Assembly: GCF_001509795.1 (NCBI RefSeq)
Contig: NZ_LLZN01000055.1
Coordinates: 30,478 to 94,477 of the forward strand
DNA: 64,000 nt
Direction: 5' to 3'
From: Streptomyces sp. NRRL WC-3605
GTDB taxonomy: Bacteria > Actinomycetota > Actinomycetes > Streptomycetales > Streptomycetaceae
In this document: positions 55,545-63,729 of the stretch, one piece after another
How the letters are laid out: every line of letters starts with the position of its first letter
Position numbering within the stretch: the first letter of the stretch is position 1
Notes under the pieces: generated by a model
The model's database searches: none
What the model was told of the DNA's origin: nothing
Seen by the model: only the letters and a program-made list of their open reading frames with translations
Translations under genes and position numbers: made by a program

Positions 55545-55598
55545 ACTGTTCGTCCGACCTCATGGACCGGGGCGCCTCCGGCCACTACCGTCCCAGGG

Positions 55599-56834
55599 GT
55601 GCCCGACGACATCCGAGCACGGCGGCGCGCGGGAACCGGCCTCGGTGTCCTGCTGGCGCTGGTGCTCGGTGCCGTGCTGCTCACCGCCCTCCCGGACGAC
55701 GGCGAACGGGAGGGCGGTGCCGCGTGCGGCCCCCGGGGCGTCGGGTCCTGGTCGGCCGAGCGCGGTCTGACGGCCGAGTTCGCCCGCTACGGCGACGATC
55801 CCGCCCGCACCGACGACTGGACCGGCGGCGACGGCACGCATTCGGTGAGGCTGCCGGACGGCCGCCTGATGTGGCTGTTCTCGGACACCTACCTCGGCCG
55901 TGTCCACCCGCCGCCCAACCCGTTCGGCGAGTCCGCCGCCTGGCGGGAGGGCTCCGCTCCCCTGGTCCGCAACTCCGCGGTCGTCATGCGCGACGGACGG
56001 CTGGAGCGCACGCTGCCCGCGCCGCTCTTCCCCGACCCGGCGCCGGGCCAGTGGCGCTGGCCGGTCGCGGCCCGCGTCGAACCCCGCTCCCCCGGGGCGC
56101 CTGAGCGGGTCCTGCGGGTGCTGCTGTGGGTCCGCGCGGCCGGGCCGTCGCCGTGGATCTACGGGGTGCCGCTCGCCACGGAGGTCGCCACGCTCTCCCT
56201 GCCGGACCTGCGGGTGGAGTCGGCCGTGCGGATCGCCGACCAGCAGGCGGTGCCGGACCCGTCCCGGCGGGTGCTGTACGGGACCACGCTGGTCGAGGAG
56301 GGCGGCTGGACGTACGTGTTCGGGGGCGACGACGGCCGGGCCGCCGCCCGCCCGGCCGGCCGCGCCCATCTCGCGCGGGTGCCGCGCGGCCGGCTGGGCG
56401 AGCCGGACGCCTGGCGGTACTGGGACGGCTCGGGGTGGGGCGGGCCGGCCGCGCGGTCCCGGCCGGTGCTCGGGGACGGGCGGCGCGCCGGGGTGGGCAG
56501 CGCGTTCTCGGTGGCCCGGGTGGACGGGACGTACGTGCTGTTCACGATGGCGGCGGGCACGGCGGGGCTGCGGGCGGTGACGTCGTACTGGGCGTGCTCA
56601 CCGGCCGGTCCCTGGCACGGGCCCGGCCGGCCCTTCACCCCGGGGCTGCCGCCCGGCGGCGGCCTCGCCGCGTACAACCCGCAGGTCCACCCCGAACTGG
56701 GCGGCGGCGGACGCCTCGTGCTCAGCTACGACGTCAACTGGCTGGAGCCGGCCGACGCGGCGGCCCAGCTCAGCCGCGACGTGTCCCGGTACCGACCGCG
56801 GTTCGTGACGCTGCGGCTGACCCCCGCCCGCTGA
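55599..56834 (+). CDS. Secreted/membrane-anchored beta-propeller-like protein (DUF4185/DUF5005-like)
   Basis: This 411-residue protein has an N-terminal hydrophobic anchor or signal (GVLLALVLGAVLLTAL, about 15-30). The body has repeated blade-like motifs: GGDGTHSVRLPDGRLMWLFSDTYLGRV, NSAVVMRDGRL, WTYVFGGDDG, GSAFSVARVDGTYVLFTMAAG and YNPQVHPELGGGGRLVLSYDVN. These resemble five-bladed propellers of GH43/DUF4185-type proteins. No catalytic acid triad is certain. TACCGT lies 7 bp before the GTG, suggesting a leaderless message. The last 65 bp overlap the 3' end of the convergent transporter gene. Confidence 0.6.
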   Translation: MPDDIRARRRAGTGLGVLLALVLGAVLLTALPDDGEREGGAACGPRGVGSWSAERGLTAEFARYGDDPARTDDWTGGDGTHSVRLPDGRLMWLFSDTYLGRVHPPPNPFGESAAWREGSAPLVRNSAVVMRDGRLERTLPAPLFPDPAPGQWRWPVAARVEPRSPGAPERVLRVLLWVRAAGPSPWIYGVPLATEVATLSLPDLRVESAVRIADQQAVPDPSRRVLYGTTLVEEGGWTYVFGGDDGRAAARPAGRAHLARVPRGRLGEPDAWRYWDGSGWGGPAARSRPVLGDGRRAGVGSAFSVARVDGTYVLFTMAAGTAGLRAVTSYWACSPAGPWHGPGRPFTPGLPPGGGLAAYNPQVHPELGGGGRLVLSYDVNWLEPADAAAQLSRDVSRYRPRFVTLRLTPAR

Positions 56835-57834
56835 CCGGGCCGGTGTCGTCGGCGTCGTCGGCGGCCTCCGGGTCGTGGGAGCGGCGTTTGGCGATGACCG
56901 CGCACACCATCAGCTGCATCTGGTGGAAGAGCATCAGCGGCAGCACGGCCAGGGAGGCGTGCGCGCCGAACAGGACGCTGGCCATCGGCAGCCCGGAGGC
57001 CAGGGACTTCTTGGAGCCGGCGAACTGGATGGCGATGCGGTCCGCGCGGCCGAACCCGAGCGCCCTCGCGCCGTACCAGGTCAGGGCTAGCATCACGGCG
57101 AGCAGTACGGCCTCGACGGCGAGGAGGCCGGCCAGCCGGCCGGGGCTGACCTGGTGCCAGATGCCCTGGACCATGCCCTCGCTGAACGCGGTGTAGACGA
57201 CGAGCAGGATCGAGCCGCGGTCGACGAGCCCGAGGACCTTGCGGTGCCGGGCCACGAAACCGCCGATCCAGCGGCGCAGCAGCTGCCCGGCGACGAACGG
57301 CACGAGCAGCTGGAGCACGATCTTCACCACCGAGTCGGCGGAGAGGCCGCCGCCGTTGCCGCCGAGCACGGCCGCCGCGAGCAGCGGGGTGACGACGATG
57401 CCCACCAGCGAGGAGAAGGAGCCCGCGCAGATCGCGGCCGGGACGTTGCCGCGGGCCATCGAGGTGAAGGCGATGGAGGACTGGATGGTGGACGGGACCA
57501 GGGTGAGGAAGAGCAGTCCCTGGTAGAGCGGGTCGGTGAGGATCACCGGGACGAGTCCGCGGGCCGCGAGACCCAGCAGCGGGAAGACCGCGAAGGTGCA
57601 GACGAGGACGGTGACGTGGAGCCGCCAGTGCTTGAGTCCGTCGAGGGCCTCACGGGTGGACAGCCGGGCGCCGTAGAGGAAGAACAGGAAGGCGATGGCG
57701 GCCGTGGAGGCGCCCGAGGCCACGTCCGCGGCCGTCCCGCGCGCCGGGAGCAGGGCGGCGATGCCGACTGTCCCGAGCAGCAGCAGGATGTACGGGTCGA
57801 TCGGCATCCACCGCGGCCAGTGCAGGCGTTTCAC
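56770..57834 (-). CDS. Bile acid:sodium symporter-like transporter (SBF-like, YfeH type)
   Basis: This 354-residue protein with about 10 predicted spans starts at the GTG at 57834 (MKRLHWPRWMPIDPYILLLLGTVGIAALLPARG). It has FLFFLYGARLSTREAL, LVPSTIQSSIAFTSMARGNVPAAICAGSFSSLVGIVVTPLL and FAGSKKSLASGLPMA, typical of the SBF-like family, which includes sodium-coupled organic anion carriers. The Ser/Asp/Gly-rich C-terminal tail is cytoplasmic. It is divergent from a LysR regulator with a dyad between them, so it is probably that regulator's target. The substrate is unknown. Confidence 0.85.
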   Translation of the reverse strand: MKRLHWPRWMPIDPYILLLLGTVGIAALLPARGTAADVASGASTAAIAFLFFLYGARLSTREALDGLKHWRLHVTVLVCTFAVFPLLGLAARGLVPVILTDPLYQGLLFLTLVPSTIQSSIAFTSMARGNVPAAICAGSFSSLVGIVVTPLLAAAVLGGNGGGLSADSVVKIVLQLLVPFVAGQLLRRWIGGFVARHRKVLGLVDRGSILLVVYTAFSEGMVQGIWHQVSPGRLAGLLAVEAVLLAVMLALTWYGARALGFGRADRIAIQFAGSKKSLASGLPMASVLFGAHASLAVLPLMLFHQMQLMVCAVIAKRRSHDPEAADDADDTGPVSGRGSAAASRTAVGTGTRRG

Positions 57835-57959
57835 TGTGCTCCACTACTTCGCTCGTCGCTTCGCTGTACGTCGTGTACGTCGTGTTCCCGGCACGGACGT
57901 GCCCTCTCCATCGTCCTCCGGCTCTCTGCGATCGGGAATCCGGTATACCGCTCTGACTG

Positions 57960-57978
57960 TCATCACGATTCACGATGA
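57960..57978. promoter_or_regulatory. Candidate LysR operator
   Basis: TCATC-N9-GATGA is a 19-bp dyad with a T-N11-A-type core, between the divergent lysR and transporter genes. It overlaps the expected -35 of lysR (its -10 TAGGCT is at 57985-57990), as for autoregulated LysR genes. Confidence 0.5.
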
Positions 57979-57997
57979 CCGGGCTAGGCTGGGGGCC

Positions 57998-58861
57998 GTG
58001 TACGACCCCTCCCAGCTGCGCACCTTCCTCGCGGTGGCCCAGACGCTGAGTTTCACGCGGGCGGCCCGCCGGCTCGGGCTGCGCCAGTCGACCGTCAGCC
58101 AGCACGTGCGGCGGCTGGAGGACGCGACGGGGCGGCCGTTGTTCGTCCGGGACACGCACTCGGTGGAGCTGACCGAGGACGGCGAGGCGATGCTCGGCTT
58201 CGCGCGGCGCATCCTGGCGGTGCACGAGCAGGCCACGGCGTTCTTCACCGGGACGCGGCTGCGGGGGCGGCTGCGCTTCGGGGCGTCCGAGGACTTCGTC
58301 CTGACCCGGCTGCCGGAGATTTTGGAGGGCTTCCGCTACGAGCACCCCGAGGTCGATCTGGAGCTGACGGTCGAGCTGTCCGGGACGCTGCACGAGCAGC
58401 TGGCCGCGGGGAAGCTGGACCTGGTGCTGGCCAAGCGGCGGCCTGAGGGCCCGCGCGGGGAGCCCGTCTGGCACGACCGGCTGGTGTGGATCGGCGCGGA
58501 GCGGCTGCGGCTGGAGCCGGACCGTCCGGTGCCGCTGATCGTGTACCCCCCGCCCGGGATCAGCCGGGCGATGGCGCTGGAGGCCCTGGAGCGGCAGGGC
58601 CGGCAGTGGCGGATCGTCTGCACGAGCGGCAGCCTCAACGGCCTGATCGCGGCGGCCCGGGCCGGGCTCGGCGTGATGGCGCACTCCCGGGGCCTGATCC
58701 CGCCGGGTCTGGTGCGGGTGCCCGAGCGGGCCGGTCTGCCCGAGCTGGGCCGGGTCGACTTCGTCCTGATGCACGGGCCCCGGCGGACGGCGGCCCAGTC
58801 GGCGGCCGACGCGCTGGCGGGCGCGATCCTCGCGGGCGGCGACCGGCTGCACCGGCGCTGA
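57998..58861 (+). CDS. LysR-family transcriptional regulator
   Basis: This 287-residue protein starts at the GTG at 57998 with the N-terminal HTH LRTFLAVAQTLSFTRAARRLGLRQSTVSQHVRRLEDATGRPLF and a LysR substrate-binding domain (LRFGASEDFVLTRLPEIL onward). The longer open frame upstream is antisense to the transporter gene and is not used. TAGGCT ends 7 bp before the GTG with no ribosome site, so the message is probably leaderless. It probably controls the divergent SBF-like transporter in response to its substrate. Confidence 0.88.
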   Translation: MYDPSQLRTFLAVAQTLSFTRAARRLGLRQSTVSQHVRRLEDATGRPLFVRDTHSVELTEDGEAMLGFARRILAVHEQATAFFTGTRLRGRLRFGASEDFVLTRLPEILEGFRYEHPEVDLELTVELSGTLHEQLAAGKLDLVLAKRRPEGPRGEPVWHDRLVWIGAERLRLEPDRPVPLIVYPPPGISRAMALEALERQGRQWRIVCTSGSLNGLIAAARAGLGVMAHSRGLIPPGLVRVPERAGLPELGRVDFVLMHGPRRTAAQSAADALAGAILAGGDRLHRR

Positions 58862-59182
58862 GCCCCGCGTGGGGGTGACGGCTTCGCAGCCGTGTGCGCT
58901 GAGGGAGGAGAGGACGGTCCGGCCGGGCGCCGCCCCAAGATCGACCGGACCTTCGCCCGGTAAGTGAGTCGGTCGGATTTGGTGGAGATTACGGGCCCGG
59001 AACTTACTCAACGGTCAGTTTTGTGTCCGCCGCTGTCCGATGTGGGGGCATTTTCCTTCGCTGACCTGTGCAAACTTGAGCACCCGTCGGTTTTCGGCCC
59101 CCTCCCGCCCGCATGACGGGTGGGGTAGCTTTCACGCCCTGTGCTGAGCGTCAGCCGATGCATTCGGAGCGGGGAGCGGGGT
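58862..59182. other. Intergenic region lysR-fadD
   Basis: This 321-bp gap has no gene. It contains a small hairpin ACGGCT-TCGC-AGCCGT (58878-58893) that may end lysR, a 20-bp TetR-type dyad (59001-59020), an AT-richer stretch (58976-59060) and a possible -10 TAGCTT (59123-59128) for fadD. Confidence 0.6.
59001..59020. promoter_or_regulatory. Candidate TetR-type operator upstream of fadD
   Basis: AACTTACTCAACGGTCAGTT reads as AACTnAC-N6-GTnAGTT, a perfect dyad apart from the central base of each arm. TetR-family repressors of fatty-acid genes bind sites of this shape. The regulator is not in the window. Confidence 0.5.
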
Positions 59183-61009
59183 TTGCGCGAGTTCACCAAC
59201 CCTCCGTTGGCGTTGGCACCGCCGGTGGGCGGCCTGGCCGACGTCGTCTTCGAGCATGCCCAGGAGGATCCCTCGTACGTGGTCCTCGGCCGCAAGGACG
59301 AGGACGGCCTGTGGCAGGACGTCACCGCCGCCGAGTTCCGCGACGAGGTGCTCGCCCTCGCCAAGGGGCTGCTCGCCCGCGGCATCCGCTTCGGCGACCG
59401 GGTCGCGATCATGTCCCGCACCCGCTACGAGTGGACCCTGTTCGACTTCGCGCTGTGGACCATCGGCGCCCAGGTCGTCCCGATCTACCCGACCTCCTCG
59501 GCCGAGCAGTGCTTCTGGATGCTGTACGACGCGGAGTGCTCGGCGGCGATCGTGGAGCACGAGGACCACGCGATGACGATCGCCACCGTCATCGACCGCC
59601 TCCCCCGGCTGCACGAGATGTGGCAGCTGGACGCGGGAGCCGTACAGGAGCTGTACGACGCGGGCGCCCATCTCGACGACGAGGTAGTCCACCGGCACCG
59701 GCAGGCGGTCACCCCCGAGTCGATCGCCACGGTGATCTACACGTCCGGCACGACGGGCCGCCCCAAGGGCTGCGTCATCTCGCACGGCAACCTGATGTAC
59801 GAGGCCGACACGGTCATCGAGCGCTGGGAGCCGGTGTTCCACTCGAAGAAGGGCGACGAGGCGGCGACCCTGCTGTTCCTGCCGCTCGCGCACGTCTTCG
59901 GGCGGATGGTGGAGGTCGCCGCGATCCGCGGCCGGGTGCGGTTCGGGCACCAGCCTCAGATGCACGCGGCGGCGCTGCTGCCCGACCTCGCCGCGTTCCG
60001 GCCCACGTTCTTCCTCGCCGTGCCGTACATCTTCGAGAAGGTCTTCAACGCCGCCCGGCGCAAGGCCGAGAAGGAGGGCAGGGCCGGCGCCTTCGAGAAG
60101 GCCGTCGACGTGGCCGTGAAGTACGCCGACGCCGTCGAGGCGAAGGCGTGGGGCATCGGGCCGGGCCCCTCGGCGGGCCTGCGCGTGCAGCATCAGCTCT
60201 TCGACAAGCTCGTGTACTCCAAGATGCGCGCGGCGATGGGCGGACGCATCCGGCACGCCATGTCCGGCGGCTCGGCGATGGACCGGCGGCTCGGCCTGTT
60301 CTTCGCCGGCGCGGGCGTCCAGATCTACGAGGGCTACGGCCTCACCGAGTCCACGGCGGCCGCCACCGCCAACCCGCCCGGACGCACCCGGTACGGCACG
60401 GTCGGCCGGCCCATCCCGGGCGTCACCGTCCACATCGCCGACGACGGCGAGATCTGGCTGAACGGCGGCAACGTCTTCCTCGGCTATCTCAACAACCAGA
60501 AGGCCACCGACCAGACGCTGCACGACGGCTGGCTCGCCACCGGCGACCTGGGCACCCTCGACGAGGACGGCTATCTCACCATCACCGGCCGCAAGAAGGA
60601 GATCCTGGTGACCTCCGGCGGCAAGAGCGTCTCGCCGGGCGTCCTGGAGGAGCGGGTGCGCGACCATCCGCTGGTGGCGCAGTGCATCGTCGTCGGCAAC
60701 GACCGCCCGTACGTCGCCGCCCTGGTCACCCTCGACCAGGAGGCCGTCGAGCACTGGCTGGCGATGCGCGGCAAACGCCCGATGTCACCGGCGGAGCTGG
60801 TCCGCGACCCGGATCTGGAGACCGAGGTGCGGCGCGCGGTCGTCGCCGCGAACACGCTGGTGTCGCAGGCCGAGTCGATCCGCACCTTCCGGATACTCGC
60901 CCAGCCGTTCACCGAGGAGCACGGGCTGCTCACCCCGTCGCTGAAGCTGAAGCGCAAGGCGATCGAGGGCGCGTACGCCAACGAGGTGGAGGCGCTGTAC
61001 CAGGCGTGA
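59183..61009 (+). CDS. fadD: Long-chain fatty acid-CoA ligase (AMP-forming)
   Basis: This 608-residue adenylate-forming enzyme has the P-loop TVIYTSGTTGRPKGC, GGSAMDRRLGLFF, YEGYGLTES, the TGDLG hinge region and the C-terminal catalytic Lys region LKRKAIEGAY. I chose the TTG at 59183 (MREFTNPPLALAPP) because actinobacterial FadD15-type proteins start there and GGGGAG lies upstream; a GTG at 59141 would add 14 atypical residues. It activates long-chain fatty acids to acyl-CoA for oxidation or lipid synthesis. It appears monocistronic, followed by an aldo/keto reductase gene 94 bp on. Confidence 0.88.
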   Translation: MREFTNPPLALAPPVGGLADVVFEHAQEDPSYVVLGRKDEDGLWQDVTAAEFRDEVLALAKGLLARGIRFGDRVAIMSRTRYEWTLFDFALWTIGAQVVPIYPTSSAEQCFWMLYDAECSAAIVEHEDHAMTIATVIDRLPRLHEMWQLDAGAVQELYDAGAHLDDEVVHRHRQAVTPESIATVIYTSGTTGRPKGCVISHGNLMYEADTVIERWEPVFHSKKGDEAATLLFLPLAHVFGRMVEVAAIRGRVRFGHQPQMHAAALLPDLAAFRPTFFLAVPYIFEKVFNAARRKAEKEGRAGAFEKAVDVAVKYADAVEAKAWGIGPGPSAGLRVQHQLFDKLVYSKMRAAMGGRIRHAMSGGSAMDRRLGLFFAGAGVQIYEGYGLTESTAAATANPPGRTRYGTVGRPIPGVTVHIADDGEIWLNGGNVFLGYLNNQKATDQTLHDGWLATGDLGTLDEDGYLTITGRKKEILVTSGGKSVSPGVLEERVRDHPLVAQCIVVGNDRPYVAALVTLDQEAVEHWLAMRGKRPMSPAELVRDPDLETEVRRAVVAANTLVSQAESIRTFRILAQPFTEEHGLLTPSLKLKRKAIEGAYANEVEALYQA

Positions 61010-61103
61010 GCGCCGGGTTTTTCTCCGGTCAGGAATGCGTGACGGGCCGTGATCGTTGACGATGGGAGTCCAACCTGTCGGCAACCGTAAGGATCAAGAG
61101 CTC

Positions 61104-61940
61104 GTGAGCAGCAAGGTCCCCCCGATCATCCTCAACAACGGCGTCGAGATGCCCCAGCTGGGCTTCGGCGTCTGGCAGGTGCCGGACGACGAGGCCGAGC
61201 AGGCGGTCGCGGCCGCGCTGGAGGCCGGGTACCGCAGCATCGACACAGCGGCGATCTACGGCAACGAAACGGGCACCGGCAAGGCCGTCGCCGCCTCCGG
61301 CGTCCCCCGCGAGGACGTCTTCGTCACCACCAAGGTCTGGAACAGCGACCACGGCTACGACTCCACGCTCCGAGCCTTCGACACCTCGCTGGAGAGGCTG
61401 GGCCTGGAGTACGTCGACCTCTACCTCATCCACTGGCCCACGCCGGCGCGCGGGACGTACGTGGACACCTACAAGGCGTTCGAGAAGCTGCTCGCCGACG
61501 AGCGGGTCCGCGCGATCGGCGTGTCCAACTTCCTCCCGGAGCACTTGGAGCGGCTGATCGAGGAGACCTCGGTCGTCCCGGCGGTCAACCAGATCGAACT
61601 GCACCCGCATCTGCAGCAGCACGCCTCGCGTGAGTTCCACGCCGAGCACGGCATCGCCACGGAGGCGTGGTCGCCGCTCGGCTCGGGCAAGGGGCTGCTG
61701 GAGGTCCCGGCCATCGTCGCGATCGCGCAGAAGCACGGCCGCACCCCGGCCCAGGTCGTGCTGCGCTGGCACCTCCAGCTCGGCAACGTGGTCATCCCGA
61801 AGTCCGTGACGCCGGCGCGGATCAAGGAGAACATCGAGGTGTTCGACTTCAGCCTCGACGACGAGGACCTCGCCGCGATCAGCGCGCTGAACGAGGACCG
61901 GCGCCTCGGCCCGGACCCGGCCGAGTTCAACGCCGCCTGA
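61104..61940 (+). CDS. Aldo/keto reductase (AKR5-like, 2,5-diketo-gluconate reductase type)
   Basis: This 278-residue NADPH-dependent reductase has a full catalytic tetrad Asp47, Tyr52, Lys77, His110 (SIDTAAIYGNE, TKVWN, LIHWP) and the cofactor loop IPKSVTPARIKEN. I used the GTG at 61104 with AAGGA 10 bp upstream instead of the in-frame ATG at 61056. It reduces aldehydes or ketones, including sugar ketones. It has no obvious operon partners and a strong terminator follows. Confidence 0.9.
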   Translation: MSSKVPPIILNNGVEMPQLGFGVWQVPDDEAEQAVAAALEAGYRSIDTAAIYGNETGTGKAVAASGVPREDVFVTTKVWNSDHGYDSTLRAFDTSLERLGLEYVDLYLIHWPTPARGTYVDTYKAFEKLLADERVRAIGVSNFLPEHLERLIEETSVVPAVNQIELHPHLQQHASREFHAEHGIATEAWSPLGSGKGLLEVPAIVAIAQKHGRTPAQVVLRWHLQLGNVVIPKSVTPARIKENIEVFDFSLDDEDLAAISALNEDRRLGPDPAEFNAA

Positions 61941-61958
61941 GGCGTCCGCCGCGCACAC

Positions 61959-61999
61959 GGCACGGCCGCCGCTCGCCTGTCGCGAGCGGCGGCCGTGCC
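61959..61999. terminator. Strong hairpin between convergent AKR and SDR genes
   Basis: A perfect 18-bp stem (GGCACGGCCGCCGCTCGC and complement) with the loop CTGTC, 18 bp after the reductase stop. It can act in both directions. Confidence 0.9.
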
Positions 62000-62018
62000 G
62001 TTCCGCGTTCCCGCCGGG

Positions 62019-62720
62019 TCAGTTGGGCTGTCCCAGCGGCCGTACGACGACGGTGTTGACGTCCACGCCCTCCGGCTGCCGGACGGCCCACACGACCGAG
62101 TCCGCGATCTGGTCGGCGGTCAGCAGGTTCCCCGGGGGCAGGCTGCCGAGGCCGTCCCAGAACGGCGTCTCGACGCGGCCCGGCGCGACGAGCGTGACGC
62201 CGACCCCCCATTCGGTGACCTCGCGCCGGGTGTTCTCGGCGAGCCCGGTCACCGCCCACTTCGTCGCGCCGTAGAGGTTGCCGGCCGTCGGCACGAACCC
62301 GGCGACGCTGCCGACCAGCACGATCCGGCCGCGGCTCGCCTTGAGGGCGTCGATGGAGGCGCGGATCAGCAGGGCCGGGCCGAGGACGTTGGTCAGCACC
62401 ATCTCCGGCCAGCCGGCCGGGTCGCCCTGGGCGACCGAGTCGTGCGTGGCGAAACCGGCGTTGGCGACGACCGTGTCGAGCCGGCCGAACGCCTTGAGCG
62501 TGGCGTCCACCGCGGCCTGGACGTCCTCGTAGCGGGCGGAGTCGCCCACGAAGGTCAGCAGCCGCTCGGGCTGCCCGACCTCGTCGGCGAACCGGCGCAG
62601 GCGCTCCTCGCCGCGTCCGGTGACGGCGACCCGGTGGCCGGCGTCCAGCAGGCGGCGTGCGACGGCGGCGCCGATGCCGCTGCCGCCGCCGGTGATCAGT
62701 GCGGCCGGAGAGTCGGTCAT
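62019..62720 (-). CDS. Short-chain dehydrogenase/reductase
   Basis: This 233-residue classical SDR has the NAD(P)-binding TGGGSGIG (10-17), NAG (87-89) and the catalytic Ser138, Tyr150, Lys154 (VGSVAG...YGATK). The likely reaction is reversible oxidation of an alcohol in the cytoplasm; the substrate is unknown. The upstream region has a MerR-type promoter layout, so it may be induced by a small electrophile, drug or redox signal. Confidence 0.9.
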   Translation of the reverse strand: MTDSPAALITGGGSGIGAAVARRLLDAGHRVAVTGRGEERLRRFADEVGQPERLLTFVGDSARYEDVQAAVDATLKAFGRLDTVVANAGFATHDSVAQGDPAGWPEMVLTNVLGPALLIRASIDALKASRGRIVLVGSVAGFVPTAGNLYGATKWAVTGLAENTRREVTEWGVGVTLVAPGRVETPFWDGLGSLPPGNLLTADQIADSVVWAVRQPEGVDVNTVVVRPLGQPN

Positions 62721-62758
62721 GGTGGGTCCCCCTGTGTATCGGTGCCTGGACGAGCGGG

Positions 62759-62789
62759 AGTCCATCACTTGAAGTGCTCTCGAAGTCAA
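62759..62789 (-). promoter_or_regulatory. MerR-type promoter upstream of the SDR
   Basis: On the minus strand, TTGACT (62789-62784) and TGGACT (62764-62759) are separated by 19 bp, the overlong spacer typical of MerR targets. The dyad ACTTCGAGAG/CACTTCAAGT (62767-62786, 7 of 10 arm matches) overlaps the -35 and fills most of that spacer. No merR gene is in the window. Confidence 0.45.
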
Positions 62790-62811
62790 GGCCCTTTCGC
62801 CCGCGGGGACT

Positions 62812-63675
62812 TCATCGGGCGCGGACGGCCGTGAACACGGTCTGTGCCGCCAGGACGAAGACGTCCGGGCGGTGGTGGACGCTCGCCTCGTCGCCGGGGT
62901 CGAGGAGCCGGTCGAGAGCGGCGCGGTCGTCGGCGTCCAGCCGGTCGCCCAGGACCTCACGGGTGCGGGTGAGGGTGGCGACGGCGTACGCGCGGGCGCG
63001 GCCCGTGGTCGGGGCCGGCAGGTCCAGGAGGAAGGTCCGGGTGCCGCTGGGGCGCAGTCCGGCGGCGGCCAGCAGGGCGGGCCAGTCCTCCGCCTCGGCG
63101 ACGGAACCGGGCAGCTCGGCCCGCATCCGCGCGAACCACTCCGCCTCCACCACGTCCAGGCGCGACTGGAGCCCGGGGCGCCCGAAGCCGATGTCACGCG
63201 GCAGGAACCGCGCCGGCAGACCGCCCTCCTGCAGGGCCAGGGTGCCGCCGAAGGAGAGCCGCTCGGCGAACGCGGCCAGCGCCGCCCGCTGATCGCCCAG
63301 ATGATGCAGACTCCGCCCCGCCCACAACAGGTCGGCCGGATAGTCCAAGTCCCCCAGCACACCGGGGAGTTCACCGGTCAGCGTGTCGAAGCGATCGGCG
63401 ACCCCGAAGCGCCCGGCCCTCTCCCGTGCCCGGTCCAGCAGAGGCTGCGAGGCGTCGACCGCGACGATCCGGGCCCCCGGGAAGGTGTCGGCCAGCAGAC
63501 AGGACACGACCCCCGGCCCGCTGCCCGCGTCGACGACCAGCCCCGGCTCGGTCTGCCGTTTCGCGAGCCACGCCATGGCGTGCTCGTACAGAGGCGTGAA
63601 CAACTCGGCCTGCGCCTCCAGCCGCGGACCCATCTCGCCCCAGTCGATATCGCTGTGCTCGTGATGATGCGCCAT
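62812..63675 (-). CDS. Class I SAM-dependent methyltransferase
   Basis: This 287-residue protein has the SAM-binding motif I VVDAGSGPGVVSCLLA (about 47-62), an acidic motif II end (IVAVDASQPLL) and LLWAGRSLHHLGDQRAALAAFAERLSFGG as motifs around the post-SAM strands. The His-rich N-terminus (MAHHHEHSD) is unusual. The substrate is unknown; the ubiE/methyltransferase-12-like fold suggests a small molecule. It is followed by the SDR gene on the same strand after a 91-bp gap. Confidence 0.8.
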   Translation of the reverse strand: MAHHHEHSDIDWGEMGPRLEAQAELFTPLYEHAMAWLAKRQTEPGLVVDAGSGPGVVSCLLADTFPGARIVAVDASQPLLDRARERAGRFGVADRFDTLTGELPGVLGDLDYPADLLWAGRSLHHLGDQRAALAAFAERLSFGGTLALQEGGLPARFLPRDIGFGRPGLQSRLDVVEAEWFARMRAELPGSVAEAEDWPALLAAAGLRPSGTRTFLLDLPAPTTGRARAYAVATLTRTREVLGDRLDADDRAALDRLLDPGDEASVHHRPDVFVLAAQTVFTAVRAR

Positions 63676-63729
63676 GCCCTCAGCCTCCCCTGTCCACCGC
63701 CACGAGCGCGCGAGGACGGTACCGAGGGC

